This document shows positions 54,378 through 63,135 of a DNA stretch of 64,000 nucleotides, one piece after another; the stretch's first letter is position 1; every line of letters starts with the position of its first letter. The position numbers were made by a program, and so were the translations under genes. The notes beneath the pieces are model-generated. The model saw nothing but the letters and a program-made list of their open reading frames with translations. It was not told the DNA's origin and searched no databases. Source of the DNA: an uncultured bacterium (GTDB taxonomy: Bacteria > Bipolaricaulota > Bipolaricaulia > UBA7950 > UBA9294); assembly GCA_903857865.1 (NCBI GenBank), contig CAIOGO010000010.1, positions 240,246 through 304,245 of the forward strand, in the 5' to 3' direction.

Positions 54378-55505
54378 GTGAGGGCAAAGGCGTCTCTGAC
54401 TCTTGGTTTGGTGCTCTTTGTGGCGTGCCTCGCCTCTTCCGCCTTCGGAGAGTCACTTCCAGTGCGCACCCTCTTAGGCCATACTGACTGGGTCAACTCC
54501 GTCGCGTTTTCTCCCGATGGCAAGCTCCTCGCCTCGGGGTCAGACGACCACACGGTAAAGCTGTGGGACGTCGCTACGGGAAAAGAGGTGCGCACCCTCT
54601 CAGGCCACACCGGCGCTGTCGAATCCGTCGCGTTTTCTCCCGATGGCAAGCTCCTCGCCTCGGGGTCGTATGACAAGACAGTGAAGCTGTGGAACGTCGC
54701 CTCGGGAGCGGTGGTGCGCACCCTCAGCGATGAAACCTACATTGTCTTCTCCGTTGCTTTTTCTCCCGACGGCAAGCTCCTCGCCTCAGGGTCGTACGAC
54801 AACACGGTGAAGCTGTGGGACGTCGCCTCGGGAGCGGAATTGCTCACCCTCTCAGGACATAGCGGCTGGGTCTCCTCCGTCGCGTTCTCCCCGGACGGGA
54901 TGGTCCTTGCCTCGGGGTCGCAGGACCACACGGTGAGACTGTGGGACGTCGCCTCGGGACGGGAACTGCACACCCTCAACGGCCAAAGCGACCCCGTCGC
55001 TTCCGTCGCCTTCTCTCCCGACGGCAAGTTCCTCGCCTCAGGGTCTTACGACGAGACAGTGAGGCTGTGGGACGTCGCCACGGGGGCGGAGGTGCGCACC
55101 CTTAGCGGCCATAGCGACATTGTCTTCTCCGTTGCCTTCTCGCCCGACGGAAAGCTCCTCGCCTTGGGGGCGTATGACAACACAGCGAAGCTGGGGAACG
55201 TCTCCACAGGAGCAGTGGTGCGCACTCTTGCAGACCATACTGGCGTGGTCCTCTCCGTCGCCTTCTCGCCCGACGGGAAGCTCCTCGCCTCGGGGTCGGT
55301 GGACAAGACAGTGAAGCTCTGGAACGTGGCGGATGGGACCCCAAGCTCAGTGCCTGCACCGTTTCCGACCCAGCCTCCCCCTCCTGCCCCGGTCCCCACT
55401 TCCGAGGAGCGGCACCTTCTTGACGTCTTCCCCGCGTGGGTATGGGGCATTGCCGCAATCATCGTCGGGGGCTGCGTCGCATGGTTGCTCTCCGGTCACC
55501 ACTGA
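54378..55505 (+). CDS. Secreted seven-bladed WD40 propeller with C-terminal anchor
   Basis: A 375-residue protein from GTG 54378 behind TAGGGAGGAAG. A signal peptide (KASLTLGLVLFVACLASSAFG) is followed by seven near-identical 42-residue WD40 repeats (core SVAFSPDGKLLASGS and TVKLWDVA), enough to close one propeller, then a Pro-rich linker and a C-terminal transmembrane helix (GIAAIIVGGCVAWLL). Blade 6 has degenerated (ALGAYDNTAKLGNVS). It is likely a surface or periplasmic protein-interaction module. The gene is bracketed by IS3-type ends. Confidence 0.85.
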   Translation: MRAKASLTLGLVLFVACLASSAFGESLPVRTLLGHTDWVNSVAFSPDGKLLASGSDDHTVKLWDVATGKEVRTLSGHTGAVESVAFSPDGKLLASGSYDKTVKLWNVASGAVVRTLSDETYIVFSVAFSPDGKLLASGSYDNTVKLWDVASGAELLTLSGHSGWVSSVAFSPDGMVLASGSQDHTVRLWDVASGRELHTLNGQSDPVASVAFSPDGKFLASGSYDETVRLWDVATGAEVRTLSGHSDIVFSVAFSPDGKLLALGAYDNTAKLGNVSTGAVVRTLADHTGVVLSVAFSPDGKLLASGSVDKTVKLWNVADGTPSSVPAPFPTQPPPPAPVPTSEERHLLDVFPAWVWGIAAIIVGGCVAWLLSGHH

Positions 55506-55529
55506 GAACACAGACAGAACTGGACGGCC

Positions 55530-55584
55530 TGACCTGCTCTCCGAAGACTGGGCCACGGACTGGGTAGATCCTTACGTGAAGAAG
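55530..55584 (+). mobile_element. Solo IS3 left end
   Basis: TGACCTGCTCTCC, ACTGG and GTAGATCCTTAC align with the first 50 bases of the IS3 copy at 42475 (TGACCTGCTCCCC, ACTGG, GTGAATCCTTAC). Nothing beyond about 55584 matches. Confidence 0.6.
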
Positions 55585-55672
55585 ACCTTGCCGCCCAGCA
55601 GGAGCATTTGGCTCAAGGCCAGTTCGGAGGTCCATCACAGACAGCCAATGAATAGGCTCGTTGCTGCGCTTC

Positions 55673-55746
55673 TGGAGGCGAGCGGATTCGAACCGCCATC
55701 CTCCCGCGTGCAAGGCGGGCGCTCTCCCAGTTAGAGCTACGCCCCC
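55673..55746 (-). tRNA. tRNA-Ala (UGC)
   Basis: A cloverleaf of about 74 nt on the minus strand. Acceptor GGGGGCG pairs with CGCCTCC; D-arm TAGCTC; anticodon loop CTTGCAC with TGC between CCCGC and GCGGG; T loop GGTTCGAATCC. The 3' CCA is not encoded. Confidence 0.95.
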
Positions 55747-55858
55747 AAGTGGGGTTTGGAACGTCATTATACCTGCGCCCCGTCGACGGTCCATGGCCGA
55801 TGAAACTCGGGGAGACGGAGACGCCCCGGGAACCTCAGTCGGTCATCGGCCCTTCGTT

Positions 55859-55887
55859 TTGAGGGCTCGATCGTGTGACGCTACCAT
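55859..55887 (+). promoter_or_regulatory. uvrC: uvrC promoter with a very short leader
   Basis: TTGAGG (55859-55864), 17-nt spacer, TACCAT (55882-55887), 13 nt before ATG 55901. Transcription should begin about 6 nt before the ATG, too close for a ribosome-binding site. Confidence 0.55.
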
Positions 55888-55900
55888 GCGGGCGATCCTC

Positions 55901-57829
55901 ATGAACGAGTCCATCGAGCAGAAGCTCCTCGATCTCCCGGCGACGCCCGGCGTTTACCTGATGAAGGATGCCGCGGGCCAGATTCTGTATGTGGGCAAGG
56001 CGGCGTCGTTGCGCAGCCGCGTCCGCTCGTACTTCCAGTCGCCCGACGGTCTCGCGCCGCGAATCCAGACCCTGGTAGGCGAGATCGCCGACCTCGAGGT
56101 CATCCGCACGGCGACCGAGGCCGAGGCATTCCTTCTCGAGGATGCGCTGATCAAGCGCCATCAGCCGCGGTTCAACGTTCGCCTGCGCGACGACAAGAGG
56201 TACCCGTATCTTCGGATCACCGACGAGCCGTTTCCCCGAGTCCTCATCGTGCGCCGCCGGCAGGCGAGCGGTGGGCGCTACTTCGGGCCGTTCACCAACG
56301 TCAAGGCGATGCGCGGCACGCTGAAGCTGGCACAGAAGCTCTTCCCGATCAGGACGTGCACGCTCGACTTGCCGCTCAAGACTCCCCGTCGTCGTTGCCT
56401 GAACTTCGATATCGGCCGTTGTCTCGGCCCGTGCGCGGGCACCGTGTCCGAGGAGGAGTACACCGCGGCGGTGGATGGAGCGGCCCTCTTCCTCGAGGGA
56501 CGCATCGTGGGCCTGACGAGTAAGCTTCGCGCCGACATGGAACAAGCGGCATCGCGCCAAGAGTTCGAGCGGGCAGCCGGACTGCGCGACCGCCTCGCTG
56601 CCCTTCTGCGAACCCTGGAGCGGCAATCGGTGGTCTTGTCCGACCTCGCGGACCGCGACGCGATCGGCCTCGCGCTCGGCGACGGCCGCGCCTGCGCCCA
56701 GGTGTTCCTTGTCCGCGAGGGTCGACTGTCGGCGCGAGAGACGTTCCACCTCCGCACGCCGGCCGACGCGCAGGTCCCCGACGTCCTCGACTCGTTCCTC
56801 ACGCAGTACTACGCTCAGGCCACAACGATTCCACGCGATGTTCTCCTTCCTGTGGCCATCGAGGAGGCGGACGCCATGGAGACGTGGCTTGCGTCGCAGC
56901 GGGGGGCCGCCGTGCGGCTCGTTGTGCCGAAGCGCGGGGAGAAACGCGCTCTCGTCGACCTCGCGTCCGACAATGCCCGCTTCGCCTTGAAGGCGAGCGA
57001 GAAGGAGGATCTCGTCCGCGACGAGGGAGCGGAGGCCCTGGTGGAGTTGGCCGAGATGCTGTCCCTCGCGACCTTCCCCCAGCGGATCGAGGCGTTCGAC
57101 ATCTCCAACACGCAGGGTCAGGAAGCCACGGGGTCGATGGTGGTGTTCGAGAGCGGAAGGCCGAGGCGCGACGCCTACCGTCGCTTCAAGGTCCACATCT
57201 CGGGCAAACTGGACGATGTCGCAATGATGGCCGAGGTCCTTCGCCGCCGGTTCCGGCGTGGGCTGGCCGAGTTGGCTGATCCCACCATCGCCCGCGGCAA
57301 GTTCGCCGAGTTGCCCGACCTCGTCCTCGTGGATGGGGGCAAGGGTCAGGTGAACGCGGCGCGCGCCGTCTTGCAGGAGCTCAACATCGAGGGACTGGAC
57401 GTCATCGGGCTCGCCAAGCGGCTCGAGGAGATCTACACGCCGGGCGCTGCCACGCCCGTCGTCCTTCCGAAGGAAAGCCACGCTCTCCTCCTCTTGCGCC
57501 ACGTGCGCGACGAGGCCCACCGCTTTGCGGTCACCTACCATCGCCGGCTCCGGTCGCGGCGAAGCTTCGGCTCGGTGCTCGACGAGATCCCTGGCATTGG
57601 TCCCAAGCGCAAGAGCGCCCTGATCAAGGCCTTCGGATCCCTCGAACGCATGGTTGCCGCACCGGCCGAGGAGATCGCCGAGAAGGCAGCTCTGCCCCTC
57701 ACGCTTGCGGAACGCGTCAAGAGTGCCCTTGGCGAGTCAGCTGCGAGCACTGTGCCTACCAGAGGGCGCCGGCAGGCTTCTGGTGCGGCGTTGAGGAGCG
57801 ACCCCAGACCCACGACGACCGAGAGATGA
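55901..57829 (+). CDS. uvrC: Excinuclease ABC subunit C
   Basis: A 642-residue UvrC. The N-terminal GIY-YIG nuclease (GVYLMKDAAGQILYVGKAASL, about 15-35) makes the 3' incision; the middle has the Cys-containing RCLNFDIGRCLGPC and a UVR domain (about 200-235) that contacts UvrB; the C-terminal RNase H-like domain (IEAFDISNTQGQEATGSM and DLVLVDGGKGQVNAA) makes the 5' incision; a tandem HhH (IPGIGPKRKSALIKAFGSL) ends it. ATG 55886 is an alternative start. No Shine-Dalgarno is visible. Confidence 0.95.
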   Translation: MNESIEQKLLDLPATPGVYLMKDAAGQILYVGKAASLRSRVRSYFQSPDGLAPRIQTLVGEIADLEVIRTATEAEAFLLEDALIKRHQPRFNVRLRDDKRYPYLRITDEPFPRVLIVRRRQASGGRYFGPFTNVKAMRGTLKLAQKLFPIRTCTLDLPLKTPRRRCLNFDIGRCLGPCAGTVSEEEYTAAVDGAALFLEGRIVGLTSKLRADMEQAASRQEFERAAGLRDRLAALLRTLERQSVVLSDLADRDAIGLALGDGRACAQVFLVREGRLSARETFHLRTPADAQVPDVLDSFLTQYYAQATTIPRDVLLPVAIEEADAMETWLASQRGAAVRLVVPKRGEKRALVDLASDNARFALKASEKEDLVRDEGAEALVELAEMLSLATFPQRIEAFDISNTQGQEATGSMVVFESGRPRRDAYRRFKVHISGKLDDVAMMAEVLRRRFRRGLAELADPTIARGKFAELPDLVLVDGGKGQVNAARAVLQELNIEGLDVIGLAKRLEEIYTPGAATPVVLPKESHALLLLRHVRDEAHRFAVTYHRRLRSRRSFGSVLDEIPGIGPKRKSALIKAFGSLERMVAAPAEEIAEKAALPLTLAERVKSALGESAASTVPTRGRRQASGAALRSDPRPTTTER

Positions 57830-58248
57830 TGTGGACGTCGGAGACCTGTCTGCCCGACACCCTCGAGAGGCAGACAAGCTTGCGGCATCGCTGAACCGCC
57901 ACAAGCCCTAGCCGGCGGCACGGACGGACGCCGCCGGCCAAGCTCGTTGGTACCAACGAAACGCTGGGAGCCAAGCTCACGACACTACCTTCGTCTGACG
58001 TCACGCCGCAGGAGAAGCGAACGTGTGCCGCCGCTTCTCCCCAGCTGTTGAGCAGCCTAGCTGCTGAGCAGCGCGGCGCTCCGCAGCCAATGGATCCTCC
58101 CTGCGGACCCGGACCAGGAGAAGCGAACGCTCGTCGCCGCTTCTCCCAAGCCGCTGAGCTCCGCCTGCCGCTCAGCAGCCACGCTCAGCGGCCCTGGAGC
58201 GCGCGAGCGGGGCTTCATATACTCCTCCGGCCGTAAGGAGGACGCACC
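57830..58248. repeat. Intergenic region with repeated hairpins
   Basis: Two copies of the same hairpin arms, GGAGAAGCG and CGCTTCTCC, lie at 58011-58019/58032-58040 and 58117-58125/58138-58146 with 12-nt loops. A 13-bp direct repeat (GCTGTTGAGCAGC, GCTGCTGAGCAGC) and another stem (GCCGCTGAG / CTCAGCGGC) sit between and after them. No gene is seen. Possibly a REP-like cluster or a compound terminator of uvrC. Confidence 0.6.
58218..58223 (+). promoter_or_regulatory. -10 box of the M42 peptidase gene
   Basis: TATACT, with a weak -35 (TGGAGC, 17 nt upstream). Leader about 20 nt, with AAGGAGG at 58235-58241. Confidence 0.5.
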
Positions 58249-59301
58249 ATGCAACCGATGGAGCTACTGCGTGAACTCTCGGACGCTTTCGGTGTCTCGG
58301 GATTCGAGGATGAGGTCCGCGAGATTCTGCGCGCGCGCGTCTCGCCGTTCGTCGACAGCGTGACCGTCGACCCGCTCGGCAACCTCATCGCCCTACGAAA
58401 GGGCAAGGACAGCCGGGTCTTGATGCTCGACGCCCACATGGACGAGGTGGGATTCATCGTCAAGTGGGTCGACGACAAGGGGTACGTTCGGTTTGCCCCG
58501 CTTGGCGGGTGGGACGAACGCATCATCGGCGGCCACCGCGTCGTCTTGCGCACCCGCGCTGGAAAGAAGCGCCTCGGAGTCATCGGCTCGGCTCCTCCCC
58601 ACATCCTGTCGGCCGAAGAACGTGCGAAGCCGATTCCGATCGACAAGATGTTTGTCGATGTCGGTGCAACCTCGCGCCAGGAGGCGTCGGACCTTGGGGT
58701 CGAAATCGGCGACCCGTTCACGATTCACTACCCGTTCGGCGAGATCGCCGAAGGCTACGTCACCGGGAAGGCGCTCGACGATCGCGCCGGATGCGCCGTC
58801 CTCATCGAGACGGCGCGGCGGTTGGCTGAGGAGGAGTTGCCGATGACGACGGCCTTCTCGTTCGCCTTCGGAGAGGAGTTGGGGCTGCGTGGCGCGACGA
58901 CGGCGGCGTTCCGCATCGATCCAGCTTTCGCTCTTGCGGTGGAGGGAACCATCGGCGCCGACATGCCCGGCATCGCCGAGGAGAACCAGCCCACCCGCTT
59001 GGGGCGTGGACCTGCCGTGAGCGTCGCCGACCGCTCCATCGTCGTGTCGCCGAAGGTCGTACGGGCGCTGGAGAAGATCGCCGACGAGAACGGCATCCCG
59101 TATCAGTACAAGTTGCCGACCTACGGCAGCACGGACGCCGGCGCCATCCATCTCACGCGAGGCGGCGTCCTGTCCGGCATCGTGTCCGTTCCGTGCCGCT
59201 TCATCCACTCCCCCGTGTCGACGCTGCGGATGAACGACTTCGAGAACACCATCCGTCTCGTGACGTCGTTCGTCCGCTCGCTGCCGAAGTCGGTGCTGTA
59301 G
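58249..59301 (+). CDS. M42-family glutamyl aminopeptidase/endoglucanase-like
   Basis: A 350-residue M42 metallopeptidase. Metal ligands in order: H63 in LDAHMDEVGF, the bridging Asp in KALDDRAGC, Glu-Glu in FGEELGLRG, Asp in EGTIGADMPG and a late His in FIHSPVSTL. Members form large TET-type dodecamers that trim peptides from the N-terminus. A clear AAGGAGG site precedes the ATG. It is convergent with the aminotransferase gene, 12 nt away. Confidence 0.93.
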   Translation: MQPMELLRELSDAFGVSGFEDEVREILRARVSPFVDSVTVDPLGNLIALRKGKDSRVLMLDAHMDEVGFIVKWVDDKGYVRFAPLGGWDERIIGGHRVVLRTRAGKKRLGVIGSAPPHILSAEERAKPIPIDKMFVDVGATSRQEASDLGVEIGDPFTIHYPFGEIAEGYVTGKALDDRAGCAVLIETARRLAEEELPMTTAFSFAFGEELGLRGATTAAFRIDPAFALAVEGTIGADMPGIAEENQPTRLGRGPAVSVADRSIVVSPKVVRALEKIADENGIPYQYKLPTYGSTDAGAIHLTRGGVLSGIVSVPCRFIHSPVSTLRMNDFENTIRLVTSFVRSLPKSVL

Positions 59302-59313
59302 AGGAAAGGGCGC

Positions 59314-60540
59314 TCAGGAGCGCGCCCCAGCTTTGAGCGACGCGATCGTCTCGGTGACGACCTCGGCGAGGCGGCGGATCCCCTCGTCAATCTGTTCCAG
59401 GGTGCACAAGGAGAAGGCCAGCCGCATGGTGTTCTGCCCATCGCCATCGACGTACGACGAGGCGCCGGGGACGTAGGCTACCTTGTGCGCAATCGCCCTC
59501 GGCAGCATCTCCTCGGCATCCACACTCTCGGGCAGCCACACCCAGACGAACAGGCCGCCGTCCGGGTTCGTCCAGCGCAAGCCCTCGTCGTTCGGCATGT
59601 ACTTCGCGAGCGCGGCGACCATCGCCTCTTTCTTCGCTCGGTAGATCGGCCGGATCTCCGCCAAGTGGCGGTCAAGGCCATGCCTCTGCATGAAGCGCGC
59701 AGCGATCATCTGCGTGAGCTTCGACGTGCAGAGATCGGTCGGCTGCTTGACGCGCACGAGAACATCCATGAGATCTCCGCGAGCGACCATCACGGCAAGG
59801 CGAAGCCCGGCCGCCAGCACCTTGGAGAAGGTAAGGAGCATGATCGTGCGGCCCTCGTCGTCCATGCTGAAGATCGAGGGGATGGGCTCCCCCGAGAAAC
59901 GCAAGTGCCCGTAGGGGTTGTCCTCGAAGATGAGAAGGTCGTAGGCGCGAGCAACTTCGAGAAGGCGCTGCCGCTTTTCGAGAGAAAGCGTTATGCCGCT
60001 TGGGTTCTGGAAGTCGGGGATCACGTAGATCCCCTTCATGCGCTTCCCTTCGCGTCGGGCGGCAACGATGCGCGACTCCAGCTCGTCGATGTCCATCCCG
60101 TCATCCTCGAGGGGAACGCCGATCTTCGTAATCTGAAAGAGGTTGAAGGCCTGAACCGCTCCGAGGTACGTCGGCAGGCCGCAGAAGACGACGTCCCCGG
60201 GGTCAAAGAATGCCTTACAGATCAGGTCGAGCCCCTGCTGGGACGCGCTCGTAACGAGCAAGTCGTTGAGCGTGACGTGAATGTCCTGGTCGCTGAGCCA
60301 CTTGGCGACCTCCGTGCGAAGCGTCCGGCTCCCTTCGGTCGTCCCGTATTGGAGGACGTTGTGAGGTTCCTTGAGCAAGAGCTCCTGCGCGATGGCCGCC
60401 AACTCTTCGTGCGGGAAGGTCTCCGGCGCCGGGAGTCCGCCACCGAACGAGATGATGTCGGGCTGTTCCGTCAGCTTGAGAAGCTCCCGAATGGGCGATC
60501 GTTTCGCGCCGGCCGCGCGACTGGAGAAGTGGTGTCTCAT
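59314..60540 (-). CDS. LysN-like class I/II aminotransferase
   Basis: A 408-residue PLP aminotransferase of the LysN/2-aminoadipate and MocR-core group. FSSRAAGAKRSPIRELLKLT at the N-terminus and ISFGGGLPAPETFP are typical of this subfamily. The Schiff-base lysine is K240 in LLTFSKVLAAGLRL; N179 of FQNPSG stacks near the cofactor. It may act on 2-aminoadipate, kynurenine or branched-chain amino acids. Its link to the LKR/SDH genes 35 kb away is only suggestive. AAGGAG precedes the ATG. Confidence 0.88.
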   Translation of the reverse strand: MRHHFSSRAAGAKRSPIRELLKLTEQPDIISFGGGLPAPETFPHEELAAIAQELLLKEPHNVLQYGTTEGSRTLRTEVAKWLSDQDIHVTLNDLLVTSASQQGLDLICKAFFDPGDVVFCGLPTYLGAVQAFNLFQITKIGVPLEDDGMDIDELESRIVAARREGKRMKGIYVIPDFQNPSGITLSLEKRQRLLEVARAYDLLIFEDNPYGHLRFSGEPIPSIFSMDDEGRTIMLLTFSKVLAAGLRLAVMVARGDLMDVLVRVKQPTDLCTSKLTQMIAARFMQRHGLDRHLAEIRPIYRAKKEAMVAALAKYMPNDEGLRWTNPDGGLFVWVWLPESVDAEEMLPRAIAHKVAYVPGASSYVDGDGQNTMRLAFSLCTLEQIDEGIRRLAEVVTETIASLKAGARS

Positions 60541-60606
60541 CCAACGCTCCTTAGGTGTCGACTGAGGTCACAGGCCTGGGATTCTATGCAACGCGCAGAA
60601 GCTCTG

Positions 60607-61176
60607 TCAAAACACGGCCCCACGAAAGAGGTGCAGAAGGCTCGCCGCTACGAGCGTACCGAGAATCGCACCGGCGACGACATCGAACAGGTAGTGCTCG
60701 CGCAACACGACGCGCGATAGGCCGATCGTTGTGGCTCCGGCGTAGACGAGCGCCTGGGCGAAGGCGTACGGGTAGGCGATCGCGACGAGCCATGCAAGGC
60801 CAAACGACGTCGTCGCGTGGCCCGAAGGGAACGAGTACGTGTCGATGAGGCGGCCCCGCATGCCTTCCGGGGCGGCGTCCGGCCGTTCGCGGGAGAAGAG
60901 GGTCTTCAGGAGCCAAACGAGAATAAGGTTTGCGGCCGTGACGACGGCGCCGAAGAGCACGTTCCACCGGTCGACGGAGTCCCCGAAGGCGAGGAGGCCC
61001 AGCGCGAGCCCACCCCAGACGTATCCATCGCCGAGGTAGGTGGCGGTCACAAACACGCGCGGCAGCCGACGCACGAAACTGGCCTCGCTGATCGACAACA
61101 TCGCTCGTTCGTCCCACTCGTGCACAACGTCGGCAACGGTATCGATACGATCGACGAACCGGCTCCAGACGGTCAA
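60607..61176 (-). CDS. PAP2-family membrane phosphatase
   Basis: A 189-residue membrane protein with five to six helices and the PAP2 active-site signature: KTLFSRERPDA, then YSFPSGHATTSFG and the final SRVVLREHYLFDVVAGAILG. The family dephosphorylates phosphatidic acid, PGP or undecaprenyl pyrophosphate. The start is TTG 61176, overlapping the lysS stop (TTGA). Last gene of the rnpA-greA-lysS operon. Confidence 0.85.
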   Translation of the reverse strand: MTVWSRFVDRIDTVADVVHEWDERAMLSISEASFVRRLPRVFVTATYLGDGYVWGGLALGLLAFGDSVDRWNVLFGAVVTAANLILVWLLKTLFSRERPDAAPEGMRGRLIDTYSFPSGHATTSFGLAWLVAIAYPYAFAQALVYAGATTIGLSRVVLREHYLFDVVAGAILGTLVAASLLHLFRGAVF

Positions 61177-62642
61177 GCGTCTTCCCTTCTCTTGAGCGTC
61201 GGGAAGAGGATCACGTCGCGAATCGACGCAGCGTCAGTCACGAGCATCGCCAGCCGGTCGAGGCCTATGCCCATGCCGCCCGCCGGTGGCATGCCATGCT
61301 CCATCGCGAAGAGGAACTCCTCGTCAATGCGCAGCGCCTCCTCGTCTCCCACCGCGCGCAGCCGTTCCTGATCCTCGAACCGCTGGCGTTGGTCGACGGG
61401 GTCGTTGAGCTCCGTGAAGGCGTTGGCGATCTCCATGTTCATGACGAACAACTCGAAGCGCTCGGTTAGGTGGGGAGCATCCGCGCGCCGCTTGGCAAGC
61501 GGAGAGATCTCGACCGGGTAGTCCGTGATGAACGTGGGTTGGACGAGCGTCGGCTCGACGAACCGGTCGAACAGGTGGTCGATGAGCTGCGTGCGGAGCG
61601 CGCTCGGAAGGTCGATGCCCTTCTTCTTGGCCTCTGCCACGATCTCGTCCGCGGGAAGGGTGCCCAGTTCGAGACCGGTCGCTTCGGCAATGGCGTCGAG
61701 CATCGCGACGCGACGCCACGGCGGCGTGAAGTCGAGCGACTGTCCCTGATAGTCGATGACGAGCGAACCCACCGTTTCCTGCATCACAGAGCCGATGAGT
61801 GATTCGGCCAACCGCATCATGCCCTCGTAGTCCGTGTAGGCCTGATAGAGCTCGAGCATCGTGAACTCGGGATTGTGCTTCGTGGACACGCCCTCATTCC
61901 GGAAGCACTTGCTGATTTCGTAGACGCGATCGATGCCGCCGATCAGCGCGCGCTTCAGGTAGAGCTCGAGGGCGATGCGCAGGTAGAAGTCCGTGTCCAG
62001 CGCGTTGTGGTGCGTGATGAACGGACGTGCCGCAGCCCCACCTGGAATCGGCTGCAGGATCGGTGTCTCGATCTCGACGTAGCCCGCGGCGTCGAGCCGC
62101 GTCCGCAGGGTGGCCATCATCCGCGCGCGGCGCACGAATCGTTCGCGGCTCCCGTCGTTGGCGAGCAGATCGAGCGAGCGGTGTCGGTATCGAAGCTCGA
62201 CGTCCTTGAGGCCGTGCCACTTCTCCGGCAACGGCCGGACGGCCTTGGAGAGGAACGTCCACCCCTCGACGGCAATCGTCAATTCGCCGCGCTTGGTGCG
62301 GAACATCTCGCCGGAGACCGCAAGGAAATCGCCAACGTCGAGGTGGCAGAGGTCGTCGTAGGTCGCTTGCCCGACTCGATCGATCGACGCGTGCGCTTGG
62401 ATCTTGCCGGTCCCATCGCGCACATCAAGGAAGGAGGCTTTCCCCATTTGCCGGAGCGCAACCAGCCGGCCGGCGACCGTCACGCGAGCGCCGCTGTGCT
62501 CGTCCGGGGCAAGAGCCCCATGCGCACCCAGCACGGCGGCGATGCGTTCGGTCGTCGGGACGCGGGCAGGAAACGGATCCATCCCGCGACGACGCAGATC
62601 CTCGAGCTTGTCGAGGCGCGCTTTCACGAGGTCGTCGGTCAT
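61173..62642 (-). CDS. lysS: Lysyl-tRNA synthetase, class II
   Basis: A 489-residue class II enzyme. An OB-fold anticodon-binding domain (about 50-135) precedes the catalytic domain with motif 2 (ISKCFRNEGVSTKHNPEFTMLE) and motif 3 (GMGIGLDRLAMLV). Length and order are standard. It follows greA by 13 nt and overlaps the PAP2 gene. Confidence 0.97.
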   Translation of the reverse strand: MTDDLVKARLDKLEDLRRRGMDPFPARVPTTERIAAVLGAHGALAPDEHSGARVTVAGRLVALRQMGKASFLDVRDGTGKIQAHASIDRVGQATYDDLCHLDVGDFLAVSGEMFRTKRGELTIAVEGWTFLSKAVRPLPEKWHGLKDVELRYRHRSLDLLANDGSRERFVRRARMMATLRTRLDAAGYVEIETPILQPIPGGAAARPFITHHNALDTDFYLRIALELYLKRALIGGIDRVYEISKCFRNEGVSTKHNPEFTMLELYQAYTDYEGMMRLAESLIGSVMQETVGSLVIDYQGQSLDFTPPWRRVAMLDAIAEATGLELGTLPADEIVAEAKKKGIDLPSALRTQLIDHLFDRFVEPTLVQPTFITDYPVEISPLAKRRADAPHLTERFELFVMNMEIANAFTELNDPVDQRQRFEDQERLRAVGDEEALRIDEEFLFAMEHGMPPAGGMGIGLDRLAMLVTDAASIRDVILFPTLKRREDA

Positions 62643-62655
62643 GGCGCGGCCCTAC

Positions 62656-63135
62656 CTACCGGTTGAGGGCAATGACGCGGAACCGCGACGCACCCCAGGG
62701 GAACTTCGCCGTGACGTGGTCGCCCTCCTTCTTGCCGAGCAGCAATCGGCCGACGGGCGAGGCAACGGAAATCTTGCCGTTCTCCAGATCGACCTCGGCC
62801 GGACTGACGAGCGTGAACGAGCCGCTCTCCTTCTGCGTCAGATCCTGAAGAATGAACCGCGTGCCGAGTCCGATCACGTCCTTCGCGATCGCGTCATCGG
62901 AGAGGATTTCGGCCCTTTCGAGAATGGACGTCAGGCGCCGCACTTCGCGCTCGTAGTACTCCTGTTGGCTCTGCAGGTACATGTACTCTTTGTTCTCGCG
63001 AAGGTCGCCGCCGTTCAACTTCGAGGCCTTGAGCTTCTCCGGAATCTCCTCGTAAAGGGTCTTCTCGGCTCGCTCAAGTTCCTGCTGCATCAGCGCGTGT
63101 CCTTCCTTGGTGAGGTAGATAACCTCCTGGTTCAT
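62656..63135 (-). CDS. greA: Transcription elongation factor GreA
   Basis: A 159-residue GreA, standard size. An N-terminal coiled coil includes VIYLTKEGHALMQQELERAE and, at its tip, DLRENKEYMYLQSQQE with the acidic residues that activate RNA polymerase cleavage; the C-terminal FKBP-like domain ends in VASPVGRLLLGKKEGD. A GGAGGGTCG site precedes the ATG. Its start overlaps the rnpA stop by 4 nt. Confidence 0.96.
   Translation of the reverse strand: MNQEVIYLTKEGHALMQQELERAEKTLYEEIPEKLKASKLNGGDLRENKEYMYLQSQQEYYEREVRRLTSILERAEILSDDAIAKDVIGLGTRFILQDLTQKESGSFTLVSPAEVDLENGKISVASPVGRLLLGKKEGDHVTAKFPWGASRFRVIALNR

Noticed and set aside
54460..55340. Regular 126-bp repeats considered as a non-coding array
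   Set aside because: They are in frame and encode WD40 blades.
55459..55794. Open frame of 111 codons on the minus strand
   Set aside because: It covers the tRNA-Ala gene, and its peptide is just translated tRNA plus flanks.
55835..57541. A 568-codon open frame on the minus strand, opposite uvrC
   Set aside because: Antisense shadow of uvrC with biased composition and no start signal.
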